From the NCBI GenBank assembly GCA_013360215.1, contig JABWCP010000011.1, positions 1 through 64,000 of the forward strand: DNA of 64,000 nucleotides, given 5' to 3'. This document shows positions 45,001-53,451 of the stretch, piece after piece. This stretch comes from a bacterium (GTDB lineage Bacteria; CLD3; SB21). How positions within the stretch are numbered: position 1 is the first letter of the stretch; the number at the start of each line of letters is the position of its first letter. Under the pieces are notes generated by a model that was given only the letters and a program-made list of their open reading frames with translations, had not been told where the DNA came from and searched no databases. The translations under genes and the position numbers were made by a program.

Positions 45001-45390
45001 CGGGTCATGAAAAAACTTTTCGAAGCGGCCTGTGATGGGATCAAAACGGTTGAGTCCGTCTTCCGTTCCGACCCAAATACGTCCGTCTCGATCTTCGAGC
45101 AATGCCGTTACATAATTGTGAGAAATGGAAAAACTGTCGTTTTCGTCGTGCTGAAAGACAAGGAATTCATACCCGTCAAAGCGGTTGAGGCCTTCGCGTG
45201 TACCAAACCACATAAATCCGTCCCTGGTCTGAAGCGCGCATGTTACCAGATTTTGAGATAATCCATCTTCGAGCGTATAGGATCGCACCTGGAAATGGCG
45301 TTGTGGTTTAGCGTCTCCGCCTTGGACGGCGTAACCACAAACCATGATCCATATGCACAATACCGTTGCAAAACGACGCCGTGGGGACAT
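42088..45390 (-). CDS. Two-component propeller-domain sensor histidine kinase
   Basis: 1100 residues. A signal-anchor is followed by about 700 residues of two-component propeller blades (repeats such as GFMWFGTREGLNRFDGY, GRIWVGTEDGLNRFDP, GYLWIGTANGLNRFDP), two seven-blade units in the usual form. A Y_Y_Y domain follows (FSFSFSALNFYVPEKNQYAY, LDGIDENW), then one membrane helix (about 813-836), a coiled coil and a HisKA_3 dimerisation domain with His908 (RISREVHDELGQQL). The HATPase end has NVMRHAEATEV, IRDNGKGI and GLVGMRERI. In Bacteroidetes such sensors often detect sugar oligomers; the ligand here is unknown. Unlike the hybrid forms it lacks fused receiver and AraC domains; the NarL-type regulator downstream serves instead. 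Confidence 0.93.
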   Translation of the reverse strand: MSPRRRFATVLCIWIMVCGYAVQGGDAKPQRHFQVRSYTLEDGLSQNLVTCALQTRDGFMWFGTREGLNRFDGYEFLVFQHDENDSFSISHNYVTALLEDRDGRIWVGTEDGLNRFDPITGRFEKFFHDPMQPTSISNNNINVLYQDSYGTLWIGTHVGLNKLRQTNPTDFESFLHNPNDSKSVSSNLIRAICQVHNAGGTAEKKLWIGTTAGGLCVMDTETNKFSKIYDDLVVPPHFNFSTIWDVYEDPIDRGNTLWVCTPQGLGKIDRTTKQWEFFTFENKNPNTISHNRVRRILRDAYGRLWIGTTEGGINLMTGDTFLNFRNTPNQPAIFTDEYIYDIYQSTDGIVWVCTYSNGVTQISGMEPRFVHYKKNPLDPHSLIHNVVRSFTESDDGSIWISTDDGISRWDRTTDRFEHLRYSPDSSDALRDRQIHRVFEDRSGKIWIGTHQSGLQCYDPARRTMKSYRRSTTQGQFTANRVYDIVEDNEGFIWIATYRNGLVRYDPKNEQFKTYGVTKLGDQNIRHEMLTILYMDNRGKLWIGTQLRGLMCFDRQTEQFMTFSKNTADAFTISDNHVYSIYQDKSGYLWIGTANGLNRFDPLTQKFQRITRKDGLPNNVIYGIIGDENDNLWLSSNRGIIRMQTKSDTSRVFTVYTSDDGLQADQFEPNACLRTREGEFLFGGVNGFNIFHPRAIVPHEQAPRLALTDFRLFDKPTKLDTSIPYKHDLHLDYDQNFFSFSFSALNFYVPEKNQYAYKLDGIDENWNFVTGKNRIVKYTDIDPGNYTLLVRASNHDQIWNSDGLRFPIVIRPPYWETWWFRTILFAALIGILLFAYSARVRNIEAMNRRLEGIVIERTAALNQKKDELQHAHDELEKRVEERTKQLRDLSDHLVRVREEERTRISREVHDELGQQLTALKMDLSWIQKRLPEDPSLKEKSNTMSSLIDATVKSVQRIASELRPGLLDDLGVSAAIEWQASEFEKRTGLQCRCYLEQGDTPVTNEQGTALFRIFQETLTNVMRHAEATEVVIEFFAEHEHLHLIIRDNGKGITKVQLNSPHSLGLVGMRERIQHLQGEITISGEQGKGTVVHVSLPIINPIS

Positions 45391-45502
45391 TTGAAAAAAG
45401 ATTAATGAATTGAGATCGGTGTAGTGAAAACTAATCGAAAAGAGTCGAAAAAAAAAGTGAAAAAATATTATTTAATCCGTGCCTGATTTGTAACGTCAAA
45501 AT

Positions 45503-45976
45503 CTATTTTTTAGGACCGATGCGCGTAAGTAATAAACCGGTGGCTACGGTGTCTCCGTCTTGGTCACGGATATCAACCCGTACGGAGATGTCGCGCGTTT
45601 CGGCTGTCGCCACGATCTCGGTTTGGCATTCTCCAACAAGTGTACCCCGTGCCTTTTTTTGATAATCCACCGCGATATTTTTTACGATAAAACGCGCATC
45701 CTCCGGTAATCCGCATACCAACGCAAGATTGCCGGTGTATTCCGCGAGGTTAGCAAGAGCAATGGCATGTATCGAACGCAGATGGTTGCGCACTTTACGC
45801 CGATCCCGTAATAAAACACGCGCATAACCGGGTTTGAGTTCTAAAACGCGGGCTGATATGCTCCCGGTGTAGGGTATGTAGCGGTTGACAAAACAACTGA
45901 ATATCAAGGCACCCAATGGAAGTTTATTCAAAAATAACCATTGACGGTGTATAGCGTTGCGTCCTTCAGTTTGCAT
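45503..45976 (-). CDS. DUF4442 hotdog-fold thioesterase-like protein
   Basis: 157 residues. The hotdog fold is suggested by YIPYTGSISARVLELKPGYA, the central helix after RNHLRSIHAIALANLAEYTG and a closing VDIRDQDGDTVATGLLL. RNHLRSIHA is the active-site region of the PaaI/DUF4442 branch, with an Asn-His and an acidic residue in NLAEYTG as candidate catalytic groups. It probably cleaves an acyl-CoA; the substrate is unknown. A lone minus-strand gene, 112 bases upstream of the propeller kinase start. Confidence 0.85.
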   Translation of the reverse strand: MQTEGRNAIHRQWLFLNKLPLGALIFSCFVNRYIPYTGSISARVLELKPGYARVLLRDRRKVRNHLRSIHAIALANLAEYTGNLALVCGLPEDARFIVKNIAVDYQKKARGTLVGECQTEIVATAETRDISVRVDIRDQDGDTVATGLLLTRIGPKK

Positions 45977-46113
45977 AAATCGTTATCGGGGTTTAGATGA
46001 AATACAATTCCATTCAGTTCATATACTTATTGTAAAGGAAATCCGACTAAATTCCAATTGAATTGTGTCTGTGAAAAGACTACTTTACGCGCGAATTTAA
46101 AGAAAATGTTAAT

Positions 46114-47703
46114 ATGAAGAAAATCGATTTTTTAGATTGGTCACTTGACGCTTGGTTTTTAGCGTTATGTTTGATGTTGTGTTTAACATGTATGGCCTTC
46201 AGTTGTTCATTGAACGCACAGGAAAAAGACACGGTTATTTTGCGCGACTCCGCTGTAACCGAGGGCGACAGCGTGGACACGTTTAATGCCACAGTACAGA
46301 ATGTGGTGAATGAAACTCGACGTATCGTCAAACGACGCGCCCAAGCCGCATCGCGTTTTCTGAACGAACGCTACATCATCGTCATTGACCCAGGCCATGG
46401 CGGCACAAAGTACATAGACAAAGGGAATTCGGCCAAATTGGATGGCATCGAATACCACGAAAAAGACATGATGTTTGAATATGCACAGCTAGTGGAGAAA
46501 AAATTAGCCGCGGCAGGATATGAAGGACTGCGAAAAACGAAAGAAGCGGCGGATGATTCGTCGCTATCCATTTACACGCGTGCCGGTCGTGCGGCCAAAT
46601 TCGGAAAAGATGCAGGCAAAAAAGTTCTTTTTGTCAGCCTCCACTGGAATAATTTTGAAGATCCTTCGGTCGGCGGTACGGAGATATATATCAAAGAAAG
46701 TCAAAATTACAAAAGTCGTAAATTGGCGGAATTTCTGCGCGGTTCGATGAGTCATATTTTACAAATGCACGGTGCCGGTCAAAATATTACGGGTATCGTC
46801 GAACGCGATTATCGTGTGCTGCGCGAAATGGATACCGGTGTTTTGATCGAAATCGGGTACGCAAGCAACCCCGGCGACCTCCGAAAGATGCTGTCACAAA
46901 AAGACGAGATTGCCACCGCTATTGTCAATGGCATTGATGCGTTTGCGGAATATATGCAGGAACAAGAGGCGCAAAAACAAATGCCCAATGATGATCCCAA
47001 AAAAGCGGCTGAGGATGCCAAGTTAGCCGAAATCCCGAGCATCCCGTTTGGATGGTCCTGGCGCAAAAAAGATATTAGCGCCGATGTGGATCATCTGATG
47101 AAACGTTACGACGGGATGTACGAAAAGGTCACCACTGAAAAAGAAATTTACCTGACGTTTGACTGCGGTTGGGAAAACGGCTATACGCCGAAAATATTAG
47201 ATGTGCTGAAAGCCAACGAAGTCAAGGCCGCGTTTTTCATTACCGGCGGATATTTGAAGTCGGCAGAGGATGTCGTGGCGCGTATGGTGCAGGAAGGTCA
47301 TATCGTCGGCAATCATTCTGTCAACCACCTCAGCATGCCGCAGCTCAAAGTGCGGGAGATGAAGCGGGAGATTCTTGGTTTAGAGCAGGATTTTTATGAT
47401 CTTTTTGAAATGAAAATGAATTATTTCCGTCCGCCCAGCGGCGAATGGAGTCGTCGTTCGCTGGCCGTGACCCAGGCGCTGGGATATAAGACCGTATTTT
47501 GGTCGTTTGCGTACGATGATTGGGATGTGCAGGCACAACATGGGCGGGATTATGCATACAAAAAAATCACCCAAAATGTTCGCCCCGGCGTCATTATTCT
47601 GTTGCATGCGGTATCAAAGGATAATTTTGAAGCATTAGACGCCGTGATCAAAGATCTGCGCAAAGACGGTTATGTATTTAAGAGTTTGGATGAAATCAAA
47701 TAA
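46114..47703 (+). CDS. Fusion of N-acetylmuramoyl-L-alanine amidase (CwlD-like) and PdaA-like deacetylase
   Basis: 529 residues, with an N-terminal export signal ending in an AFSC site that may be a lipobox (Cys31). Residues 87-283 are an Amidase_3 domain: IDPGHGG (His95), HEKDM (Glu116), SLHWNN (His177) as zinc ligands, and catalytic Glu246 in VLIEIGYASNP. A charged linker (284-308) leads to residues 308-528, which follow spore-type PdaA rather than ordinary chitin deacetylases: PFGWSW, YLTFDCGWENGYTPKILDVL with a single Asp350, EGHIVGNHSVNH (His401, His405), FRPPSGEWS, TVFWSFAYDDWDV and ILLHAVSKDN (His498). CwlD removes the peptide from muramic acid, then PdaA deacetylates it and closes the delta-lactam. 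Both in one exported protein is unusual. ubiE follows after 16 bases. Confidence 0.92.
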   Translation: MKKIDFLDWSLDAWFLALCLMLCLTCMAFSCSLNAQEKDTVILRDSAVTEGDSVDTFNATVQNVVNETRRIVKRRAQAASRFLNERYIIVIDPGHGGTKYIDKGNSAKLDGIEYHEKDMMFEYAQLVEKKLAAAGYEGLRKTKEAADDSSLSIYTRAGRAAKFGKDAGKKVLFVSLHWNNFEDPSVGGTEIYIKESQNYKSRKLAEFLRGSMSHILQMHGAGQNITGIVERDYRVLREMDTGVLIEIGYASNPGDLRKMLSQKDEIATAIVNGIDAFAEYMQEQEAQKQMPNDDPKKAAEDAKLAEIPSIPFGWSWRKKDISADVDHLMKRYDGMYEKVTTEKEIYLTFDCGWENGYTPKILDVLKANEVKAAFFITGGYLKSAEDVVARMVQEGHIVGNHSVNHLSMPQLKVREMKREILGLEQDFYDLFEMKMNYFRPPSGEWSRRSLAVTQALGYKTVFWSFAYDDWDVQAQHGRDYAYKKITQNVRPGVIILLHAVSKDNFEALDAVIKDLRKDGYVFKSLDEIK

Positions 47704-47719
47704 AGAACGATGAGAGCGA

Positions 47720-48460
47720 ATGGGTACACATGATCAAACGGCGGATGCCGTACTCCCCAAACCGGAAGAAAAAAAACAATACGTACGCGCCATGTTTGAC
47801 GGCGTGGCGTCAAAGTATGACTTTCTCAATCATTTATTGAGTCTCGGTATTGATATTTATTGGCGCCGTCGTGCCCTGAAACTGATCAATTTTTCGATGA
47901 ATCCGAAATTGCTGGATTTAGCCACCGGCACGGGCGATGTGGCGATCATGGCTATACGTATGGGTGCGCAACATGTGTACGGTGTGGATTTATCGGAAGG
48001 GATGTTGGCCTACGGGCGAAAAAAAATCGAAAAAGAAAAAATGACGGATGCGATCGATATGATCTGTGGTGAGGGCGAACGCATACCGATGGAAGATGCG
48101 TGTGTGGACGCTTCGACGATCGCTTTCGGCATTCGTAATGTCGTGGATATCCCGCAAACGCTGCGCGAAATGGCGCGTGTGACCAAAACATCGGGCATGA
48201 TCGTGGTGCTCGAGTTTTCCCAACCGCAATGGCCGGTGATGAAGCAGTTGTACCAATTCTACTTTACGCAAGTTCTTCCGCGCATTGGTTCTCTCTTTTC
48301 CAAAGATAAAAAGGCGTATCATTATTTGCCGGCGTCGGTGATGCGTTTCCCGGCACGTGACGAGTTTGCTCACATGATGGAACAAGCCGGCTATACCAAC
48401 GTTCGTCATTTTGATATGACGCTGGGTATCGTGACAGTTTATTCCGGCATCAAATTGTAA
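47720..48460 (+). CDS. ubiE: Demethylmenaquinone / ubiquinone C-methyltransferase
   Basis: 246 residues. The family's motifs are complete: MFDGVASKYDFLNHLLSLGI, LLDLATGTGDVAI (SAM site), VYGVDLSEGML, VDASTIAFGIRNVVD and LEFSQPQW, with GIVTVYSGIK at the C-terminus. It methylates demethylmenaquinone to menaquinone in the cytoplasm at the membrane surface. In FCB bacteria menaquinone is the expected quinone, so menG/ubiE activity on that substrate is likely. Co-transcription with the fusion enzyme upstream is suggested by the 16-base gap; no other quinone gene is near. Confidence 0.94.
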   Translation: MGTHDQTADAVLPKPEEKKQYVRAMFDGVASKYDFLNHLLSLGIDIYWRRRALKLINFSMNPKLLDLATGTGDVAIMAIRMGAQHVYGVDLSEGMLAYGRKKIEKEKMTDAIDMICGEGERIPMEDACVDASTIAFGIRNVVDIPQTLREMARVTKTSGMIVVLEFSQPQWPVMKQLYQFYFTQVLPRIGSLFSKDKKAYHYLPASVMRFPARDEFAHMMEQAGYTNVRHFDMTLGIVTVYSGIKL

Positions 48461-48480
48461 ACGTTTTTTTGGAGAACACT

Positions 48481-49110
48481 ATGCTGATCGAAAAAAAAGT
48501 AACAGAATTTTTAGATGAATTGGCCTCGTCGGCGCCTGCGCCCGGGGGAGGCAGTGTAGCCGCGTTGGCCGCGGCTCTGGGGACGGCACTCACAGCGATG
48601 GTCGCGCAGCTTACGATCGGAAAAAAGAAATATGCCGATGTCGAACCTATCATGCAGGAGATCAGCCGTAAAGCGGAAACCCTGCGCCGTGATGCAACAG
48701 CCCTGATTGATAAAGATACGATTGCATTTAATGCCGTGATGGCCGCATTTGCCATGCCCAAAGAAACCGACGAACAAAAACAAGCGCGCGCGTCGGCCAT
48801 CGAAAGTGCGACACAAAACGCAACGCGTATTCCTCTGGATGTTATGAAGTTGTGCGCAGCCGCAATCGGGTTGACCCATACGGTCGTTACGCGCGGCAAT
48901 ACTAACGCCCTCAGCGACGGCGGCGTCGGTGCGCTGATGCTGCAGGCCGCTTGCCGCGGTGCTTATTATAATGTGATGATCAATTTGGGCGGACTCAAGG
49001 ATGCGGCATTTGTATCGGCGACCCAATCGGAAGCGCAAATTACCATGAAAACCGTGGATGATGCGGCGCTTGCGATCAGTCAACACGTAGGCAATCAGTT
49101 CGGCGTATGA
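48481..49110 (+). CDS. fchA: Cyclodeaminase/cyclohydrolase family protein
   Basis: 209 residues from ATG 48481, behind TTGGAGAACACT. The FTCD_C fold is recognised by FLDELASSAPAPGGGSVAAL, then AAALGTALTAMVAQLTIG and NALSDGGVGALMLQAAC, close to formiminotetrahydrofolate cyclodeaminase and methenyl-THF cyclohydrolase FchA. It would convert 5-formimino-THF to 5,10-methenyl-THF and ammonia. A link with hutI at 9 kb (formiminoglutamate route) is possible but not shown. It overlaps the next small gene by ATGA. Confidence 0.86.
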   Translation: MLIEKKVTEFLDELASSAPAPGGGSVAALAAALGTALTAMVAQLTIGKKKYADVEPIMQEISRKAETLRRDATALIDKDTIAFNAVMAAFAMPKETDEQKQARASAIESATQNATRIPLDVMKLCAAAIGLTHTVVTRGNTNALSDGGVGALMLQAACRGAYYNVMINLGGLKDAAFVSATQSEAQITMKTVDDAALAISQHVGNQFGV

Positions 49111-49256
49111 ATTTAGATACGATACTTTTTTTTATTGTCGTTGTCGGACTGTTGTCGTTTACGTTTTTGATTTATATCGGTCGTAAAAGAAAAAAAAGTA
49201 TAGGCGCGCGTAAAGAACGCATCAAAAACCAATGGCGTAACCGCCTTGAGGAATGA
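49107..49256 (+). CDS. 49-residue single-pass membrane protein
   Basis: A small gene of 49 codons plus stop. The residues are a short start MNLDTILF, a strongly hydrophobic helix (about 6-24) and a basic tail with KRKK, RKER and RNR groups. Its ATG overlaps the stop of the cyclodeaminase gene (ATGA) and its own stop overlaps the ATG of the phosphatase gene in the same way, so it sits exactly in the operon's reading flow. The charge pattern predicts the C-terminus in the cytoplasm. No family recognised. It may anchor or regulate the phosphatase; this is inference. Confidence 0.78.
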   Translation: MNLDTILFFIVVVGLLSFTFLIYIGRKRKKSIGARKERIKNQWRNRLEE

Positions 49257-51019
49257 GTATGGAACCGATGGACAAGCCGCTGGATAAACAATCCCTCATC
49301 AAAGGCGAGGTGCAGGATGACGTGGATCGCAAACTGCTGGAACTGTCTGCGCTTTTTGAAATAAGTCAGTTGCTCAATTCTTCCCTCAATCTGACTTCGA
49401 TCGTAGATAATATCTTGCTCTCACCGATGGGCCGCATGATGATCAATAAAGGTCTTTTTTTGCTGCATCGCGGTGATCATCAGTATGAAATATTTACCCT
49501 CAAAGGTTTATCCCGCGATCTGATCGGAAAAAAAATAAGCATCACCGAGATACCGCAAAAATCTTTTCTCCTCGATGAGGTTTCCGACGCGCCGTATCCG
49601 TGGCTTTCGTTTTTTACGCAGTACGACATGAAGCTGATCGTGCCGATCGTTTTGCGCAACGATATGCTTGGGTTGGTCGCTTTCGGAAAAAAATTGATCG
49701 GTGGTCCGTACATCGAAAGCGAGATCGAATTTTTATCGTCCATCGCCAATATTGCCGCCACCAGCATTCAAAACGGTATTGTGTTCGAAGAGTTACGATC
49801 GGTCAATGCGCGCTTAGATAAAAAAATACAAGAACTGCACACCCTTTTTGACATCGGCAAGGAACTCAACGCCACGTTAGATGCGCAGAAGGTCGTCAAA
49901 TTGCTTTCCTACGGGCTTATGGGTGAAATGATGGTTAATCGTTTCGCGATTTTGGTGCGTCGCCATGACGGTGTCGAATATGCCGAAAAACGGGGCCTTG
50001 CCCGATTGCAGCTCGATGACACCCAGACGTCGCTGGTATTCAATTATTCGCAACCGGCGGTGGTGACGGATGACGAGCACAGCGAACTGCAGCACGCTCT
50101 TCAAAATCAGGATATTATCGCAATTGTTCCGATGCGAAGCCAGGATCGCACAAAAGGTGTTCTGCTTCTTGGCCCTAAAATTTCCGGAAAAGGATTTACT
50201 AAAGAAGAATTAGATTTTGTTTTTACGCTGGGTAATCAGGCGATGATTTCGCTTGAAAACGCATGGCTTTTCGAAGATTCACTGGAGCGTAAACGACTGG
50301 AAGAGGAACTCGAACTTGCACGCAAAATTCAGATGGGCTTGTTACCTAAAGATTTTCCAAAACTGAACAATTTTGAAGTGTACGGTTTGAATATTTCATC
50401 CAAACAAGTCGGTGGCGATTACTTTGATGTGCTCAAAATCGATGAAACGCATTATATCATAGCGATCGCGGATGTGAGCGGTAAAGGCGTACCGGCTTCG
50501 CTTTTGATGAGCAATGTGCAGGCCAGTTTGCTGGCGCTCAGTACCGAAGTCAGTGATTTTAGCAAGCTTGTCTATAAGGTAAATAATATCATTTACGCGA
50601 ATACCGATTCCGAAAAATTTATCACGTTTTTTGGCGGTGTACTGGATATCGAAAAACGTACGTTTACATATGTCAATGCAGGGCACAATCCGCCGTATTG
50701 GCGGAAAACGGATGGGACGTTACATACACTGGATAAAGGCGGTTTACTTTTGGGTATGTTGCCCGACATGCCGTATGAACAAGAAACGATCACGCTTTCA
50801 CCCGGTGAAGGCATCGTCATGTTTACCGATGGCGTGACGGAAGCGATGAACGAAAAGTTGGATCAATATGACGAATCGCGCCTTGAAGCATTGATCAAGA
50901 CGCATCCGAAGATAACGGCCAAAGAATGTACGGAAAAAATTGCCGCTGAAGTCAAAGCCTTTGCCGGTGCGGCGCCGCAGTCAGACGATATCACCGTTGT
51001 TATCCTCCATGCTATTTAA
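49253..51019 (+). CDS. GAF-domain PP2C/SpoIIE-type serine phosphatase (RsbU-like)
   Basis: 588 residues. Two GAF-type sensor regions (about 28-185 and 195-345) with a coiled segment EELRSVNARLDKKIQELHTL between them. A linker with RKRLEEELELARKIQMGLLP leads to the phosphatase domain (about 390-588): SKQVGGDYFDVL, IAIADVSGKGVPASLLMSN, FVNAGHNPP in the form YVNAGHNPPYW, MFTDGVTEAMN and the closing PQSDDITVVIL, which hold the Asp residues for Mn2+/Mg2+. It should dephosphorylate an anti-sigma antagonist and so control a sigma factor by partner switching. No RsbV or RsbW gene lies close. The sigma-factor gene at 55 kb has no obvious link. Confidence 0.9.
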   Translation: MSMEPMDKPLDKQSLIKGEVQDDVDRKLLELSALFEISQLLNSSLNLTSIVDNILLSPMGRMMINKGLFLLHRGDHQYEIFTLKGLSRDLIGKKISITEIPQKSFLLDEVSDAPYPWLSFFTQYDMKLIVPIVLRNDMLGLVAFGKKLIGGPYIESEIEFLSSIANIAATSIQNGIVFEELRSVNARLDKKIQELHTLFDIGKELNATLDAQKVVKLLSYGLMGEMMVNRFAILVRRHDGVEYAEKRGLARLQLDDTQTSLVFNYSQPAVVTDDEHSELQHALQNQDIIAIVPMRSQDRTKGVLLLGPKISGKGFTKEELDFVFTLGNQAMISLENAWLFEDSLERKRLEEELELARKIQMGLLPKDFPKLNNFEVYGLNISSKQVGGDYFDVLKIDETHYIIAIADVSGKGVPASLLMSNVQASLLALSTEVSDFSKLVYKVNNIIYANTDSEKFITFFGGVLDIEKRTFTYVNAGHNPPYWRKTDGTLHTLDKGGLLLGMLPDMPYEQETITLSPGEGIVMFTDGVTEAMNEKLDQYDESRLEALIKTHPKITAKECTEKIAAEVKAFAGAAPQSDDITVVILHAI

Positions 51020-51089
51020 GAGCCTACCTTTATTTTGGAAACATAGCGGCGTGATGTAAAACATCCGCCGTTTTTGATATGAAAGTGAT

Positions 51090-53435
51090 ATGTATAAAAT
51101 GTTAGTAAAGAATTTAATTTTTTTAGCGTTGTTTGTTACCGTCGCTGTAGTCACTGGCCAAGAAACCGGTGTGATCACGGGCGTGGTCATTGACGCGAAA
51201 ACCAAAGAGTATCTTGCCGGAGTGAATGTGCAGATACTGGGCACAACGCGCGGAACGGTAGCCGATATCAACGGGCAGTACCGGTTGGATAAATTGGCCG
51301 GTGGGACATACCGCCTGCAATTTTCACTGATCGGATATGCGCCGCTCATCAAGACCGATGTCATTGTCACGGGGAACAAGCCGTTTCGGCTCAATGTTGC
51401 AATGGAAGCGGAAAGTATCGAAGGCGACGAAGTGATCGTAACGGCGGGATATTTTGAAGAGCAAAATCAAACTAAGACGAGCACGGCTAATCTATCCCGT
51501 GAAGAAATACGGCGATTTCCCGGCGGTTTTGAAGACGTCGTGCAAACAGTGGCTACACTGCCCGGTGTGGCGGTCAATGGCGGCGGTGGACGCAATGATT
51601 TACTGGTGCGCGGCGGCGGTCCGTCAGAAAATTTGTATATCGTCAACGGGTTGGAAATTCCCAATATCAATCACTTTGGCACGCAGGGAAACAACGGCGG
51701 TTCGCTGAGTTTCATTAACCTGGATTTCGTGGATAATGTTGATTTTTCGACAGGCGGTTTTTCGGCACGGTACGGTGACAAGATGTCATCCGTCACACAA
51801 CTTACATTGCGAAGCGGACGCGATGATCGTATCGGCGGTAAAGGGCTGATCTCGGCGACGCAATTTGGCGTCAACACCGAAGGACCATTGGGAAAAAGCG
51901 GAAACTTTATCATGTCGGCCCGACGGAGTTATCTGGATTTTATTTTCAAAGCCGCCGGATTTGCTTTCGTGCCGAGGTACACGGATTTTAATGTGATCGG
52001 TCAATACGAACCATCGCCGCGTGATAAATTCACTTTTCTCGCATTGACGGCACTTGATGATGTGAGTAAAAATAATGAAAAACGGAAAGATCGTATTTTT
52101 AATTCCGGGCTTCTTGATAATGAACAATTCATACAAGTCGTCGGTGCCAGTTACCAGCACAACCTTGAAAAAGGATTTTGGCAGGCTACAGCCAATGTCA
52201 ATTTTTCAGGATATCGTTTTTCACAAAAAGATACGACGCTGCGCGAATATTATAACAGCCGTGCCAACGAAGTGGAAACGAATGCTTCCGTTCAGCGGTA
52301 TTTTGTGATTAATAAATCCATGGGTATTTTGACCGGATTGAGTATGAAATCCGTCAATAATCGCAATGAAACCGTATTTGGTGATACGATCGTGGATCGC
52401 AACGGTAATCGTATACCCGCGGATTCGCTGGGCCTAGCGGGATTGGATGAAACACGTGCGTCAGCGTATAAATACGGCGGGTTTACGGAAATGGATTGGG
52501 TCGTGTCGCCGCGCCTCAATGCTAATGCAGGTTTACGCGTAGATCGGTACTCGGCTTTGGAAAAAACAACGTATGTTGCTCCGCGTTTGGCATTCAAATA
52601 TAAAATATCGGACAAATCCAATCTTAAATTGAGCGGCGGAACCTATTATCAATCGCCATCGTACGTATGGTTAGTCAATCCGGCTAATAAAAAACTCAAA
52701 GCATTGCGCAACGACATGGTCGTAGCGGGTGCGGACCGTTTATTGCGTCCGGATGTGAAGTTATCCATTGAGACATATTACAAAAAGTACAGTCATCTGC
52801 CGACCGGAACACAACAAGGTATCAATGATTATATCGTCATTACAAGCACCGGCACCGGGTTTGGTGGGCGCGAAGATAATTTTCAATCCTTCGGATATAC
52901 GACGTTGGTTTCGCGTGCAACTGGAAAAGCGTTTGGTGTCGAAATGTTACTTCAAAAGAAATTTTCTGACATACCATGTTACGGTCAAATCAGTATTACG
53001 GTGGGTAAAAGTACAGTGGTAGCGGGTAACGGTAAAACCTATCCCAATCCGTTTGATCAGCGCTTTATTTTAAATGTTTCCGGCGGTTATAAATTGAATA
53101 CCAAATGGGAATTCAGCGGTAAGTTTCGCTATTTTACCGGCGCTCCGTATACACCGGTTTATCGTCCTCAGGATAATCCCGTGCAACCGGGTGTCGTTCA
53201 AAATCTTCCGGATGAGTACCTTTCCAAACGTCTGGGAGCGAGCCATCATCTGGACTTACGCGCGGATCGGTATTTTAATTATGAACATTGGCGGCTTATT
53301 ATTTTTATGGACGTACAAAATGTATATAACTACAAAGTCAAAACGCCGCCGTCGTACGATTTCGCGGAGGATAAAGTGACCCGTGGTGATCGCATAGGGA
53401 TACTGCCTACGATCGGTATCAGTGCTGAATTTTAA
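51090..53435 (+). CDS. TonB-dependent receptor with CarboxypepD-reg-like domain
   Basis: 781 residues. Signal peptide to about residue 23, then the regulatory-like beta-sandwich (GVITGVVIDAKTKEYLAGVN, LIGYAPLIK), then the plug with a Gly-rich loop (VAVNGGGGRNDLLVRGGGPS, NLYIVNGLEIPNINHFG) and the barrel ending in GISAEF. Such receptors import large or rare ligands. It is the first gene of a unit with an M28 peptidase whose start lies 16 bases downstream, which suggests a link to peptide use, though this is context only. Confidence 0.9.
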   Translation: MYKMLVKNLIFLALFVTVAVVTGQETGVITGVVIDAKTKEYLAGVNVQILGTTRGTVADINGQYRLDKLAGGTYRLQFSLIGYAPLIKTDVIVTGNKPFRLNVAMEAESIEGDEVIVTAGYFEEQNQTKTSTANLSREEIRRFPGGFEDVVQTVATLPGVAVNGGGGRNDLLVRGGGPSENLYIVNGLEIPNINHFGTQGNNGGSLSFINLDFVDNVDFSTGGFSARYGDKMSSVTQLTLRSGRDDRIGGKGLISATQFGVNTEGPLGKSGNFIMSARRSYLDFIFKAAGFAFVPRYTDFNVIGQYEPSPRDKFTFLALTALDDVSKNNEKRKDRIFNSGLLDNEQFIQVVGASYQHNLEKGFWQATANVNFSGYRFSQKDTTLREYYNSRANEVETNASVQRYFVINKSMGILTGLSMKSVNNRNETVFGDTIVDRNGNRIPADSLGLAGLDETRASAYKYGGFTEMDWVVSPRLNANAGLRVDRYSALEKTTYVAPRLAFKYKISDKSNLKLSGGTYYQSPSYVWLVNPANKKLKALRNDMVVAGADRLLRPDVKLSIETYYKKYSHLPTGTQQGINDYIVITSTGTGFGGREDNFQSFGYTTLVSRATGKAFGVEMLLQKKFSDIPCYGQISITVGKSTVVAGNGKTYPNPFDQRFILNVSGGYKLNTKWEFSGKFRYFTGAPYTPVYRPQDNPVQPGVVQNLPDEYLSKRLGASHHLDLRADRYFNYEHWRLIIFMDVQNVYNYKVKTPPSYDFAEDKVTRGDRIGILPTIGISAEF

Positions 53436-53451
53436 TCTAATGGAGAAGGAT

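Noticed and set aside
44300-45300. Repeated DNA in the propeller kinase taken as a tandem repeat or CRISPR-like array
   Set aside because: The repeats are protein-level beta-propeller blades (W-G-T, L-N-R-F-D), diverged at the DNA level and in frame.
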